From the NCBI GenBank assembly GCA_964489705.1, contig CAZAZQ010000011.1, positions 19,283-83,282 of the forward strand: a stretch of DNA of 64,000 nt. Direction: 5' to 3'. A program made the position numbers and the translations under genes. This document shows, one piece after another, positions 33,173 through 41,900 of the stretch. The notes under the pieces were generated by a model. That model did not search any database. It was not told the DNA's origin and was given only the letters and a program-made list of their open reading frames with translations. The stretch's first letter is position 1, and the number at the start of each line of letters is the position of its first letter. Origin of the DNA: CAZAZQ01 sp964489705. GTDB lineage: Bacteria; Zixibacteria; MSB-5A5; GN15; FEB-12.

Positions 33173-34063
33173 ATGTCGAGGAACTGGTGGCGGGAAATAC
33201 TGGCGGGAAGCATTATTGCCGTCTCTTTGTTGAGCTTTGCCGTCCCTACCGAAAGCGCTTCCCGTAAGGAAATCTGCGTTACCTTCAATGAGCTGCCTGC
33301 CGCCGAGTCGTTCACTCCCGTCGACCGGACGGAAATCAATCGGAAGATACTCGATGCCTTGAAGAAGCACCACGTCAAAGCGGCTGGGTTTGTTATCGGA
33401 AAGAACATCGGCAACAGCTTTGATCTGCTGGGAGAATGGTTGAACGAAGGGCATGTCTTGGGAAATCTCACCTACTCGCATCAAGACCTCAACGAAATGG
33501 GCATTGAACAGTTCATCAAAGATATCGCCGCAGGCAACGACATCCTCGAGCCGATGCTGTCGGGGTTCGGACAGAAAAAGCGTTACTTCCGCTATCCTTT
33601 CCTTCATTACGGCACGACTGTGGAAGCCAAACGACAAATCAAGCTCTACCTCGAAGCCCACGACATTGTCGTGGCTCATGCCACGGTCTTGGTGGATGAC
33701 TACCTGTACAACATGACGTTGGAAAAGCTTGGAGCGACGCCGGATTCTTCCAAGTATGAGGATTTGCGATATGAATATCTCTCCCATGTGCTGGAAGAAG
33801 TGGAGCGAAGTGAGGAGAAAGCAAAAGCTCTGCTCAGGCGCCCCGCCCGGCAGATTCTCCAACTCAGCGTCAACCGCCTCAACGCCGAGTTTCTTGATGC
33901 TCTGCTGACCGCTTTGGAGGATATGGGCTACACCTTCGTTTCTCTCGATTACGCTCTCAAAGACAAACTCTACTCGGCCGATGAAGCGTATTTCGGTTGG
34001 CGCGGGGTAGGGTATCTTGACATGATAAAGCTCAGCGATCCGGATTTACTTCCGGCAAAGTGA
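33173..34063 (+). CDS. Secreted polysaccharide-deacetylase-like protein, altered metal site
   Basis: 296 residues from the ATG at 33173 (AAGGGG 8 bases before it). A signal peptide ends near PTESAS. The NodB-like fold is recognisable by TFNELP (usually TFDDLP/TFDDGP), GNLTYSHQDLN (usually GNHTYSHxDLN) and RYPFLHYG. The Asp pair is Asn-Glu and the first zinc His is Leu, while the second His is kept. It may therefore be catalytically weak or non-enzymatic. Location periplasmic or outer surface. An in-frame start 18 codons upstream would add a tail before the signal peptide and is unlikely. Confidence 0.85.
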   Translation: MSRNWWREILAGSIIAVSLLSFAVPTESASRKEICVTFNELPAAESFTPVDRTEINRKILDALKKHHVKAAGFVIGKNIGNSFDLLGEWLNEGHVLGNLTYSHQDLNEMGIEQFIKDIAAGNDILEPMLSGFGQKKRYFRYPFLHYGTTVEAKRQIKLYLEAHDIVVAHATVLVDDYLYNMTLEKLGATPDSSKYEDLRYEYLSHVLEEVERSEEKAKALLRRPARQILQLSVNRLNAEFLDALLTALEDMGYTFVSLDYALKDKLYSADEAYFGWRGVGYLDMIKLSDPDLLPAK

Positions 34064-34121
34064 GTGTGTTTAGAACCCTTCGTCAGTCGTATTTCCTTTT
34101 CCCACTTCATCTTTCTACGGA

Positions 34122-34151
34122 TTGACGCCGTTGCTTTTTTCTCCTTATCGT
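34122..34151 (+). promoter_or_regulatory. Possible promoter of pepA
   Basis: TTGACG (34122-34127), 18 bases, TATCGT (34146-34151). A moderate match; leader about 70 bases. Confidence 0.45.
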
Positions 34152-34224
34152 TTTAGATTGATCAATCGATGCTCATTGAGAGCAAGCAGAGAAAAGAACA
34201 ACCCGACTGAGAGGATGGTTACCC

Positions 34225-35706
34225 ATGCGCATAACATACACCGCTGAGAACATACAACAGCTCGCCGTCGACTCCCTGGTCTTGTTTGTCCCGGCGTACA
34301 AACGCATTGAAGGGAACTTGTTGAAACTGCTTGATGGCGCCACCGGTGGGAGCATTGCTACCTTGCTGACATCAGGCGAGTTCAAAGGTGCCGAGAAAGA
34401 GACGGCAACTCTCCTTCGCCCGAGAGGTTTCAAGACCCAACGAGTCATTTTAGCCGGGTTGGGAGAACGCCGCGACCTCGATGCCGATTCGTTTCGCCGG
34501 GCGGCGGGGGCGGTTTCCCGTCTGCCGGGGTTGAGTTCGTCGCAATCTGCCGCCTTTGTGTTGGACGGCTTCGAAAAGGAACCTTACTTCCAAGCCGCTA
34601 TCGAAGGCTACCTGCTGGGACGCTATACCCTCCAAGACTACAAGAGCACAAAAAGCAAAACAGACAAACTCACCCGGCTTGTTTTTGCGGTGGGTACCGC
34701 CGGTACTCTCAAGCGTGCCCGCTCCGCCGTCGAGAGCGGGAGGATCGTTGCGGAAGGGCAACTGCTGGTGCGGGAGCTTTCCGCGGCACCTTCCAACTAT
34801 CTCACCCCCCGCCTCTTCGCTCAAAAAGCAAGAGCTCTGGCACGCAAACATTCATTGACGTGTACAGTGCTTGATGAGAAAGCTATCCGCCGGGAAAAAA
34901 TGGGGTGTCTGCTGGGGGTTGCCAAAGGGTCGGCCGAGCCGCCGCGCTTTATCATTCTCAAATACCGCGGAGCCCGACAGACTCAAAAGCCGATTGTGCT
35001 GATCGGCAAAGGGGTGACATTTGATGCCGGAGGGATTTCACTGAAAAAGCCGGAAAAGATGGCGGAAATGAAAGGGGATATGACCGGGGCGGCGGTTGTG
35101 CTGGCTACGTTGGTGACGGCTGCTCGTTTGAAACTTCCGCTCAACCTTGTCGGGCTTCTTCCTACCACGGAAAACCTCCCTTCCGGCACGGCGATAAAAC
35201 CGGGTGATGTTCTTACCTCGCGAAAAGGATTGACGGTGGAGGTTATCAACACCGACGCCGAAGGTCGGCTTATTCTGGCGGATGCTCTGGATTACGCCAA
35301 CAAATTTTCCCCGCAGGCGGTTATCGATATCGCCACCCTCACCGGCGCTTCGTTGTACGTGTTGGGTTACGCCGGGGCGCCTTTGCTGGGAAACGACGAA
35401 AAGCTCAAGCAGCGCATCAAAGACGCTTCCCGAGCCACCGCCGAGAAAGTCTGGGAGTTGCCCATCTGGGATGAGCACCGGCAATTGATGAAATCGTCAA
35501 TCGCCGACCTGATTAACTCCGCCGGAAAAGAAGCGGGCACTATTGCGGCTTCGGCGTTTCTGGAAAATTTTGTCGGGGATTACCCCTGGGCACACATTGA
35601 CATCGCTTTCATGGACGTTGAAATGAAAGGCAAACCCTACGTGCCTAAAGGAGCCACCGGCTTTGGCCTTCGCCTGCTGACGGCACTCTTGGCGGAGTGG
35701 AAGTAA
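34225..35706 (+). CDS. pepA: Leucyl aminopeptidase, M17 family
   Basis: 493 residues, full length. The N-terminal macro-like domain is followed by the M17 catalytic domain with the metal and active-site motifs VTFDAGGISLKKPEKM (Lys and Asp ligands) and the signature NTDAEGRLILADAL. It is cytosolic, hexameric in the family, and removes N-terminal residues from peptides. GAGG lies 9 bases before the ATG. It appears monocistronic. Confidence 0.96.
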   Translation: MRITYTAENIQQLAVDSLVLFVPAYKRIEGNLLKLLDGATGGSIATLLTSGEFKGAEKETATLLRPRGFKTQRVILAGLGERRDLDADSFRRAAGAVSRLPGLSSSQSAAFVLDGFEKEPYFQAAIEGYLLGRYTLQDYKSTKSKTDKLTRLVFAVGTAGTLKRARSAVESGRIVAEGQLLVRELSAAPSNYLTPRLFAQKARALARKHSLTCTVLDEKAIRREKMGCLLGVAKGSAEPPRFIILKYRGARQTQKPIVLIGKGVTFDAGGISLKKPEKMAEMKGDMTGAAVVLATLVTAARLKLPLNLVGLLPTTENLPSGTAIKPGDVLTSRKGLTVEVINTDAEGRLILADALDYANKFSPQAVIDIATLTGASLYVLGYAGAPLLGNDEKLKQRIKDASRATAEKVWELPIWDEHRQLMKSSIADLINSAGKEAGTIAASAFLENFVGDYPWAHIDIAFMDVEMKGKPYVPKGATGFGLRLLTALLAEWK

Positions 35707-35727
35707 GCGTTCTCTCTTCTCCGTGCT

Positions 35728-35815
35728 GATGCGGCGCAGCCTTGGCTGGGTTCTCTTCTCATGTGAGTTCCGCTTCCTCTCGGCAACTCAATGAGACACC
35801 CTTAGAGTGTCACTG
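35728..35815 (-). repeat. Interspersed repeat, family 2 (single reversed copy)
   Basis: The reverse complement matches the tandem units at 41901-42167: ACACTCTAAGGGTGTCTCAT, TGAGTTGCCGAGAGGAAGC, CGGAACTCACATGAGA and an end resembling CTAAGGCTGCGCC. A more decayed copy lies at about 37655-37730. Confidence 0.7.
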
Positions 35816-35851
35816 CAAGCGATAGGGCACCCCATGTTCTGAGTAGCAGAT

Positions 35852-35965
35852 ACCGTCTAGAGTCAAGGTTTCGTTTAGGGTTGAAAGGTTTTTGCATAAT
35901 AAGGACAGGTCTCGAAGGAGACCTGACGGAGGGTGAAACAGCAATGGCAGGTCTGTCCCAGATCA
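35852..35965 (+). repeat. Degraded family 1 palindromic repeat with its flank
   Basis: The flank ACCGTCTAGAGTCAAGGTTT (35852 on) matches 26034-26066. The element itself (35901-35965) keeps AGGTCTCGAAGGAGACCTG and GGCAGGTCTGTCCCAGA with changes. A further left-half piece lies at 36108-36135. Confidence 0.6.
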
Positions 35966-36072
35966 ACCCCTGCTAAAACTTGGGTGTGTGTTATTTCCCA
36001 CCGTAAGAATTGTAAGTCACCCTTAGGGTGTCGGGAAAGATTCCTGACCGCGCAGGAAAAACTTTGGGGTGC

Positions 36073-36095
36073 CCCACCGCTTGCGGTGGGTTTTT
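36073..36095 (+). terminator. Intrinsic terminator in the pepA - regulator spacer
   Basis: CCCACCG (36073-36079), loop CTTG, CGGTGGG (36084-36090), five T. It could end pepA transcription 370 bases after the stop. It faces the convergent regulator gene. Confidence 0.65.
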
Positions 36096-36169
36096 ATAGT
36101 TCATGTGTAGGTCAGATCTTGGAAGAGACCTGGCGGAGAGGGAAGACAGTTTTTCCTGTCCCCCGATTG

Positions 36170-37546
36170 TTATTCGCCGTGCATGGCTTTTTCGATGTCG
36201 TACTTTTTCAGCTTGTCAAAAAGCGTGGTGTAATCAATCTGGAGGATGCGGGCGCATTTGCGCTTATTACCCCGAACTTGCTTCAAGACGCGGATAATAG
36301 CTGCCTTTTCCGCCTGCATCTGGGCATGGGCGCCGATTTCTTTCAGTCCCGCTCCTTCGCGAAGCTGTATCTCATCGGTGCGTTGCAATCGAATCGCCAG
36401 GTGGTCGGGAGTAATCTTTTTCCCTTCCGACAGGATGACGGCACGCTCGATGGTGTTTTCCAACTCGCGGACGTTGCCGGGCCAATGGTATTTCTCTAAA
36501 AGACGGATAGCATCCCGTGAGAGGGATTTCAACCCTTTCTTCATCTCCCGGCAGTACTTCTCGATGAAGTAATCCGCCAGCCGCTTGATGTCGTCCCGGC
36601 GTTCCCGAAGCGGCGGAATGACGATGGGAAAAACGGAGAGGCGGTAGTACAAATCTTCCCGGAACTTTTTCGCCGCAATCAGCTCGTTGAGATCCATGTT
36701 GGTGGCGGCAATGACCCGAACGTCGATATCGATCGGCTTGGTGCCGCCGAGGCGTTCGAAGTTCTTTTGCTGGAGTACCCGCAGGAGTTTGGCTTGGAGG
36801 GAGATGTCCATATCCCCGATTTCGTCGAGGAAAATGGTGCCGGTGTTGGCGATTTCGAACTTCCCCATCTTCCGAGCGTGGGCGCCGGTGAAAGCTCCTT
36901 TCTCCGAACCGAACAGCTCGTTTTCCAGAAGCTCGTGCGGGATGGCGGCGCAGTTGATGGCGATGTAGGGTTTGTCTTTCCGGTGGGAAAGGGAATGAAT
37001 CGCCCGAGCGAAGAGTTCCTTCCCCGTTCCGGATTCCCCTTGCAGCAGGACAGTGGCGTCAGACTTGGCGACCTTGTGAATCAGTTGGGAAATCTCCAGC
37101 ATTTTTTCATTCTGCCCGATGATGTCCAGTGACCCGTTGGCGGTAAGCAACTCGTGGCGAAGCAAGGTATTCTCGGCGATGAGGCGGCGGTTTTCCAGGG
37201 CACGGTTGATAAGAACACACAAATGCTCGGTGTCGAACGGCTTGGTGATAAAGTCGTAGGCTCCCCGCTTCATCGCTTCGACGGCGTCTTCAATCGTCCC
37301 GTACGCCGTCATGACGATAACGGAGGTGTCGCTGTCGACTTCCTTGACGCTTCCGAGCACTTCCAACCCGTCGACGTCCGGCATCTTCAAGTCGGTCAGC
37401 ACCAAATCGTACGACTTGTTCCGAACCAGCTCCAACGCCCGCCGTCCGTCGGGAGCGCTGTCGACCCGGTAACCCTCTTCGATGAGGGTCTCGGTCAACA
37501 TGTTGCGCATGGAATCCTTGTCGTCAACCACCAAAATCGTGGGCAT
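36170..37546 (-). CDS. NtrC-type sigma-54 response regulator (orphan)
   Basis: 458 residues: receiver domain (D52 in VLTDLKMPDVDG, acidic pair at 8-9), sigma-54 AAA+ domain with GESGTGKE and GSEKGAFTGA, and a Fis-type helix-turn-helix (VRGNKRKCARILQIDYTTLF). GGGAG lies 7 bases before the ATG. No kinase gene or -24/-12 promoter is adjacent, so its partner and targets are elsewhere. Confidence 0.95.
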   Translation of the reverse strand: MPTILVVDDKDSMRNMLTETLIEEGYRVDSAPDGRRALELVRNKSYDLVLTDLKMPDVDGLEVLGSVKEVDSDTSVIVMTAYGTIEDAVEAMKRGAYDFITKPFDTEHLCVLINRALENRRLIAENTLLRHELLTANGSLDIIGQNEKMLEISQLIHKVAKSDATVLLQGESGTGKELFARAIHSLSHRKDKPYIAINCAAIPHELLENELFGSEKGAFTGAHARKMGKFEIANTGTIFLDEIGDMDISLQAKLLRVLQQKNFERLGGTKPIDIDVRVIAATNMDLNELIAAKKFREDLYYRLSVFPIVIPPLRERRDDIKRLADYFIEKYCREMKKGLKSLSRDAIRLLEKYHWPGNVRELENTIERAVILSEGKKITPDHLAIRLQRTDEIQLREGAGLKEIGAHAQMQAEKAAIIRVLKQVRGNKRKCARILQIDYTTLFDKLKKYDIEKAMHGE

Positions 37547-37733
37547 ATGGTTTCTCCCTCAGGATGTAAACGTGTTCCTTACCTTCCATCTATCCATACA
37601 CTTCCTGTATCGGCGAAAACCGCCGTAAATAAAGAACTTCCGGTGCGCAATTATTGGACACAGCCTCGGCTGTCTTATCTTTTTCCGGATTTTCCCTACC
37701 GGCTGCCTTCTCCCCGCAACTCAGTTAGTAATA

Positions 37734-37832
37734 TAGGTAAGGTCTCGAAAGAGACCTGCACATGAGATAAGAAAATGCCAGGTCTGTACCAGACCGTGCC
37801 TTACATGAACTGCACATGAGATAAGAAAATGG
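37734..37832 (+). repeat. Interspersed palindromic repeat, family 1, with partial tandem copy
   Basis: 37734-37804 reads TAGGTAAGGTCTCGAAAGA to ...GTGCCTTAC with both inner hairpins intact (AGGTCTC-GAAA-GAGACCT; AGGTCTG-TAC-CAGACC). The middle part (TGCACATGAGATAAGAAAAT) is repeated once more at 37811-37830. The rest of the spacer 37547-37733 holds a decayed family 2 copy and no gene. Confidence 0.85.
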
Positions 37833-37870
37833 CTAAAGTGACCTACTATGGGGAGTTGCCCGTTTGTCTG

Positions 37871-38635
37871 CTATGTCTGCTCCTTGTGTACAATCATCGA
37901 CGAGGCTTGAGCGGTCGGGAAAATGATGATCTCGGCAATTTGAACATGCTCAGGCCTGTCGGCAATCCACACCACCGCTTCCGCCACATCGTCACCGGTT
38001 AAGGGTTGGTACCCTTGGTAGACGCTTTTGGCTCTCTTTTCGTCGCCGTAAAAGCGTACCGTGGAAAATTCCGTCTCGACCAGACCGGGATCGACGGTGG
38101 ACACTCGGAGGGGAGTATCGACCAAATCAATCCGCATCCCCTTGGTCAGCGCGTCGACGGCATGTTTGGTGGCGCAGTAGACGTTTCCGCCGGGGTAAAC
38201 CTCATGCCCGGCGATGGAGCCGATGTTGATGATATGCCCCTTGCCTCGGGCAACCATATAGGGAATAACGGCCCGGCTGACGTAGAGCAACCCTTTGATG
38301 TTGGTGTCAATCATTTCTTCCCACCCCTCGACTTTCCCTTCGTGCAACTTATCCAGCCCCCTTCCTAAACCGGCGTTATTGACCAGCACGTCAATCTCGC
38401 GCCATTCCGGCGGGAGCTCGGCAACAGCCCGCTCGACCGCTTGCCGTTGGCGGACATCCAGCGGCAGCAAATAGACGTCGGTTGACAATTCCGAGCGCAA
38501 TTCTTCCAACCGCTCTTTCCGGCGGGCGGCAAGAATCAGCTTGGCGCCCCGGGCGGCAAACTGCCGGGCGCAGGCTCTGCCGATTCCCGATGACGCCCCG
38601 GTGATGAACACGATCTTGTCGGTAAGGTTCGACAT
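37871..38635 (-). CDS. SDR family NAD(P)-dependent oxidoreductase
   Basis: 254 residues from the ATG at 38635, which follows GGAGAGAGAAAG; the frame is open 55 codons further upstream but without homology. A classical short-chain dehydrogenase: TGASSGIG cofactor loop, NNAGLG, and the YCATK active site (YxxxK) with the preceding Ser in GSIAG. An Arg-rich segment after strand 2 (ARRKER) suggests NADP(H). The closest type is YdfG/serine 3-dehydrogenase-like. Substrate not determinable. Confidence 0.92.
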   Translation of the reverse strand: MSNLTDKIVFITGASSGIGRACARQFAARGAKLILAARRKERLEELRSELSTDVYLLPLDVRQRQAVERAVAELPPEWREIDVLVNNAGLGRGLDKLHEGKVEGWEEMIDTNIKGLLYVSRAVIPYMVARGKGHIINIGSIAGHEVYPGGNVYCATKHAVDALTKGMRIDLVDTPLRVSTVDPGLVETEFSTVRFYGDEKRAKSVYQGYQPLTGDDVAEAVVWIADRPEHVQIAEIIIFPTAQASSMIVHKEQT

Positions 38636-39068
38636 CTTTCTCTCTCCTTGGTTATTTTCCCAAAGCCGGAAGGTATGATTTTTTCCTTTCTCCGTCAATC
38701 GGGAGTTGGGGGCAGTCACCTGCCTTTTTTCCCGGCACCGAGCAAAGAGCGAGACCAGCCGCAACTCAACATTAGGAGGCGGCGGTATGGATTTTTGCAC
38801 ACGATGTATGGGATTCTCACAACATTTTTTCAGCCGCTTTACGGGAGAAAACGAACCGGCAAAGAGAGGCGTGTGCTAAGTTTCGTCAAGGTATGAGGTT
38901 ACCCGTTTCCTTTTCAACCCCGCCGCCGGTCGGGCGGTCGGCACGGCATATGCAATACTGGTGGGAAGAGAAAACTAAACTCAGACCGCCAAACACCCGA
39001 TTATACGGTTATGGGGCTTTTTCCATAACCTTCGGGTAGGCGAACGGCAACTATTCGAGGGTACGGAA
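38636..39068. other. Intergenic spacer with leader-like hairpins
   Basis: No gene is supported at 38648-38896. A GC-rich hairpin (CCGCCGGTCGGGCGG) lies near 38930-38945. A perfect 8-base stem, GGTTATGG (39007-39014) with CCATAACC (39023-39030), lies 38 bases before the small basic gene and may be part of its leader. Confidence 0.4.
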
Positions 39069-39215
39069 ATGGCTACAGAGAAAAAAAAGAGAAAAAGAAT
39101 CGGTCTGCCGAAAAAAACGTACTGGCATTTGTACAGCCTTCAAAGCTTGCAGACCGAAAAACTGGCGCATGTCGTCAACAAGATATTGAAACGAGAATAT
39201 ATGCTTATTAAATAA
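39069..39215 (+). CDS. Small basic protein, 48 residues
   Basis: An ATG with GAGGGTACGGAA upstream (GAGG at 8-bases spacing), 48 codons, TAA. The first 16 residues hold eight Lys and two Arg (MATEKKKRKRIGLPKK); the rest is an amphipathic helix-like stretch (TYWHLYSLQSL, then LAHVVNKILKREYM). Predicted pI is very high. A nucleic-acid-binding role (RNA, ribosome or nucleoid) is a guess from composition. It lies between a hairpin-bearing leader and the promoter of the M23 peptidase gene. Confidence 0.6.
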   Translation: MATEKKKRKRIGLPKKTYWHLYSLQSLQTEKLAHVVNKILKREYMLIK

Positions 39216-39233
39216 GAAGTTCGGTTTTTTATC

Positions 39234-39262
39234 TTGACAGGGTGATAAACAAGGCATACCTT
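39234..39262 (+). promoter_or_regulatory. Promoter of the M23 peptidase gene
   Basis: TTGACA (39234-39239), 17 bases, TACCTT (39257-39262), of the TAnnTT kind. Leader about 70 bases. Confidence 0.7.
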
Positions 39263-39340
39263 CGACGGCTGAATTGAAAAAATGAGGTGAGGATTTACAA
39301 CTTTCATGGATGTGAAAGTATTTTTCGGGATAGTATATAA

Positions 39341-40246
39341 ATGTGGAAAAATAAGCTGACGCTCATGTTCATCCCCGGCGCCACCGGAATACTCAAGCAG
39401 TTGCGTATTCCTGTAATAGCGGTGTATGCCGGTATTGCGGTGGTGATAGCGCTTCTTTTCACCAGCTTTTTCCTTTCCGCCCAGTTCTTTACCGACAAAG
39501 TCGCCGAAAAAGAACTCCAACAGCTTCGGGAAGAAAACCAACGGCTCCAGGAACGGTATGAGCAGATGCGCTGGTATCTTGCCGAAGTTGAAAACCGTTA
39601 CAACGAACTGGTAAAGAAAGAAGTCTATCTCCGTTCTATTTTTGACCTTCCGGAGATTGAGCCGGAAGAGCGGCAACTGGGTGTCGGCGGTCCGCCGCCT
39701 CCCGCTTTGGAAAAGCTCTCGGAAGCGGAAAAAACCGCCGTCATCACCGAAGCTGAAGTCGATCGGCTGCTGAAGCTCTCCGAATTTGAGCTGGAGAAAT
39801 ATACGGAAGTCGAAACTTCCCTGGCGAAGCTCAAAGATCGGCTCGATCATACTCCTTCCATCTGGCCTACCAAAGGTTGGCTCTCCCGCGGCTACGGGAT
39901 GAAACTCGACCCCTTCACCGGCTACAAGCAAATGCACCACGGCATCGACATCGCCAATCACCGGGGCACTCCGATTATCGCTACCGCCGACGGGAAAGTC
40001 GTCAAAGTCACCCGGACAAACGGGCTGGGGAAGTTGGTCGTTATTGACCACGGCTACGGTTTCCGCACCCGCTACGGACACCTGTCCGAAATCAAAGTCA
40101 AGCGAGGTCAAAGAGTAAAACGGGGCGAGGTTATCGCCCTGATGGGCTCAACCGGTTACTCTACCGGTCCGCACCTCCATTATGAAGTGCTGAGAAACGG
40201 CAAGAGCCTGAACCCAATGAAATACATCTTGAACAAGATGCAGTAA
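39341..40246 (+). CDS. M23 family murein endopeptidase, membrane anchored
   Basis: 301 residues. A membrane helix at about 22-46 is followed by a coiled coil (about 50-90, EKELQQLREENQRLQERYEQ), a proline-rich spacer and the LytM/M23 domain. Zinc ligands are in MHHGIDIAN (HxxxD) and GPHLHYEV (HxH), with the conserved GxGxxxxxxHG and RYGHLSE between. It would cut peptidoglycan cross-bridges in the periplasm, or act as an amidase activator like EnvC/NlpD; the HxxxD/HxH ligands suggest it is catalytically active. Weak ribosome binding site. Confidence 0.93.
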   Translation: MWKNKLTLMFIPGATGILKQLRIPVIAVYAGIAVVIALLFTSFFLSAQFFTDKVAEKELQQLREENQRLQERYEQMRWYLAEVENRYNELVKKEVYLRSIFDLPEIEPEERQLGVGGPPPPALEKLSEAEKTAVITEAEVDRLLKLSEFELEKYTEVETSLAKLKDRLDHTPSIWPTKGWLSRGYGMKLDPFTGYKQMHHGIDIANHRGTPIIATADGKVVKVTRTNGLGKLVVIDHGYGFRTRYGHLSEIKVKRGQRVKRGEVIALMGSTGYSTGPHLHYEVLRNGKSLNPMKYILNKMQ

Positions 40247-40271
40247 AGTTTTCTTATCTTTCCCTGTTTTG

Positions 40272-40298
40272 AAGCCGCCGCTTGTCGGCGGCTTTTCC
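40272..40298 (+). terminator. Terminator of the M23 peptidase gene
   Basis: AAGCCGCCG (40272-40280), loop CTTGT, CGGCGGCTT (40286-40294), T-rich tail. Confidence 0.9.
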
Positions 40299-40544
40299 TT
40301 TTTACTTCCAAAGATTCAAACTCATCTCGCTGGCAATATAGTTTATGATAGGAACTTTTGCGTACCATTCGGTATTTTGCTGTATTTTCACACATCCCTG
40401 ACGTCACACTGCACGCTCCACCGACGAGAATCTGAAATCTCTTTATCGCTTAATGCTTTACAAGCCCCTCTCCAAATCGTATTCTCAGAGGAACGCAAAA
40501 AAGGTAGCAGAGAAACAAATTCAAGCGATAGAGAGGAAAACAAA

Positions 40545-41645
40545 ATGGACCAGCGCACACAGAAACTGGCGAAAGTGCTTGTGCATTATTCCCTGAAACT
40601 GAAAAAGGGAGATCTGTTCAAGATTGAAGGTGAGATTGTCACTCTCCCGTTGATAGAAGCGGTCTACAACGAGGCGATGAAAGTCGGGGCACACCCCTAC
40701 ACGATGATACGAATCCCGCGCAATGAAGAGGCGTTTTTCAAGTTGGCGTCCGAGGCACAACTGAAATATCTCTCTCCCCTTGCAAAATATGAAATCAACA
40801 CTATCGACGCCCGGTTGGTTATCCTGGGAAGCGAAAACACCCGCAATCTCTCCGGCATCGATCCGAAGCGAATGGCAACTCAACGAAAAGCCCTGCGTCC
40901 GCTCATCGATCGCTGGTTCAAACGCACCGGCGACGGCTCTCTCAGTTGGTGCGTCACTATGTTCCCCTCGCCCGCCGAAGCGCAGGACACCGACTTGTCC
41001 CTTTCCGACTACGAGGATTTCGTTTACCGCGCCGGGTATATCCACATGGCAGACCCGGTCAAGCAATGGAAGAAAATCGCCAAAGAGCAAAGCCGACTGG
41101 TGCGAATACTCAACCGTTTCGACCGCATCCATATCCGCTCCGCCGACACCGATCTGAAATTGAGAGTGAAAGGGCGCAAGTGGATTAACTGCGCCGGTAC
41201 CGAAAATTTCCCTGACGGGGAGATCTTCACCTGCCCGCTTGAAGACTCAGCGGAGGGGTTTATCCGCTATTCGTTCCCGGCGGTTTACACCGGAAAAGAA
41301 GTGGAAGATGTCCGGCTGGAATTCAAAAAAGGAAAAGTCGTCAAGGAAACGGCAGGGAAAAACCAAGCCTTTCTCACCAGCATGCTGAACATCGACAAAG
41401 GCGCTCGCTACTTGGGAGAATTTGCCATCGGGACGAACTACGCCATCAAGCGCTTCTCGAAAAATATCCTGTTCGACGAGAAAATCGGCGGCACCTGCCA
41501 CCTCGCCGTGGGGGCATCGATACCGGAAGCGGGCGGCAAGAACAAAAGCGCTATCCATTGGGACATGGTGTGTGATTTGAAAAAAGACAGCGAAATTCTG
41601 GCAGACGGAAAGGTGATTTATCGTAACGGCAAGTTTGTCATCTGA
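40545..41645 (+). CDS. M29 family aminopeptidase
   Basis: 366 residues from the ATG at 40545 (AGAGAGG upstream); the frame is open further upstream through the terminator, which is not coding. It matches thermophilic aminopeptidase (AmpS/AmpT type). Metal ligands are visible in order: Glu in FPDGEIFT, Glu in YLGEFAIG, His in CHLAVG, and His/Asp in AIHWDMV. Cytosolic, removes N-terminal residues from peptides. It stands alone between terminator and repeats. Confidence 0.93.
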   Translation: MDQRTQKLAKVLVHYSLKLKKGDLFKIEGEIVTLPLIEAVYNEAMKVGAHPYTMIRIPRNEEAFFKLASEAQLKYLSPLAKYEINTIDARLVILGSENTRNLSGIDPKRMATQRKALRPLIDRWFKRTGDGSLSWCVTMFPSPAEAQDTDLSLSDYEDFVYRAGYIHMADPVKQWKKIAKEQSRLVRILNRFDRIHIRSADTDLKLRVKGRKWINCAGTENFPDGEIFTCPLEDSAEGFIRYSFPAVYTGKEVEDVRLEFKKGKVVKETAGKNQAFLTSMLNIDKGARYLGEFAIGTNYAIKRFSKNILFDEKIGGTCHLAVGASIPEAGGKNKSAIHWDMVCDLKKDSEILADGKVIYRNGKFVI

Positions 41646-41708
41646 TAAACTACGGTCGGAAGATACTCCCGACCCACCTTAAGGGTGTTTTATAACCTTA
41701 CGGTTCAT

Positions 41709-41779
41709 GTAGGGAATGGTCTCGCAGAGATCTGCCAAGAATGAAGAAAATGGCAGGTCTGTACCAGACCATTCCCTAC
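41709..41779 (+). repeat. Interspersed palindromic repeat, family 1 (outer arms perfect)
   Basis: The outer arms GTAGGGAATGGTCT and AGACCATTCCCTAC pair over 14 bases without mismatch. Inside are CTGCC/GGCAG arms and the two small hairpins seen in the other copies. The co-varying arms (AATGG here, AAGG or CAAGG elsewhere) show that the structure is kept while the sequence changes. Confidence 0.9.
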
Positions 41780-41900
41780 TAAAACAACGTGAGAAAAAGG
41801 CGGATCTGCGCGGTCAGGAATCCATTCCTGACCGACCCCAAAGGGGCTCTTTTCGCCCGTCAGGGAAATAAATCACCTTTAGGGTGTTCCCGACCGCGCA

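Noticed and set aside
38648..38896. 82-codon plus-strand frame opposite the SDR leader
   Set aside because: No ribosome binding site, and it overlaps the untranslated upstream region of the SDR gene.
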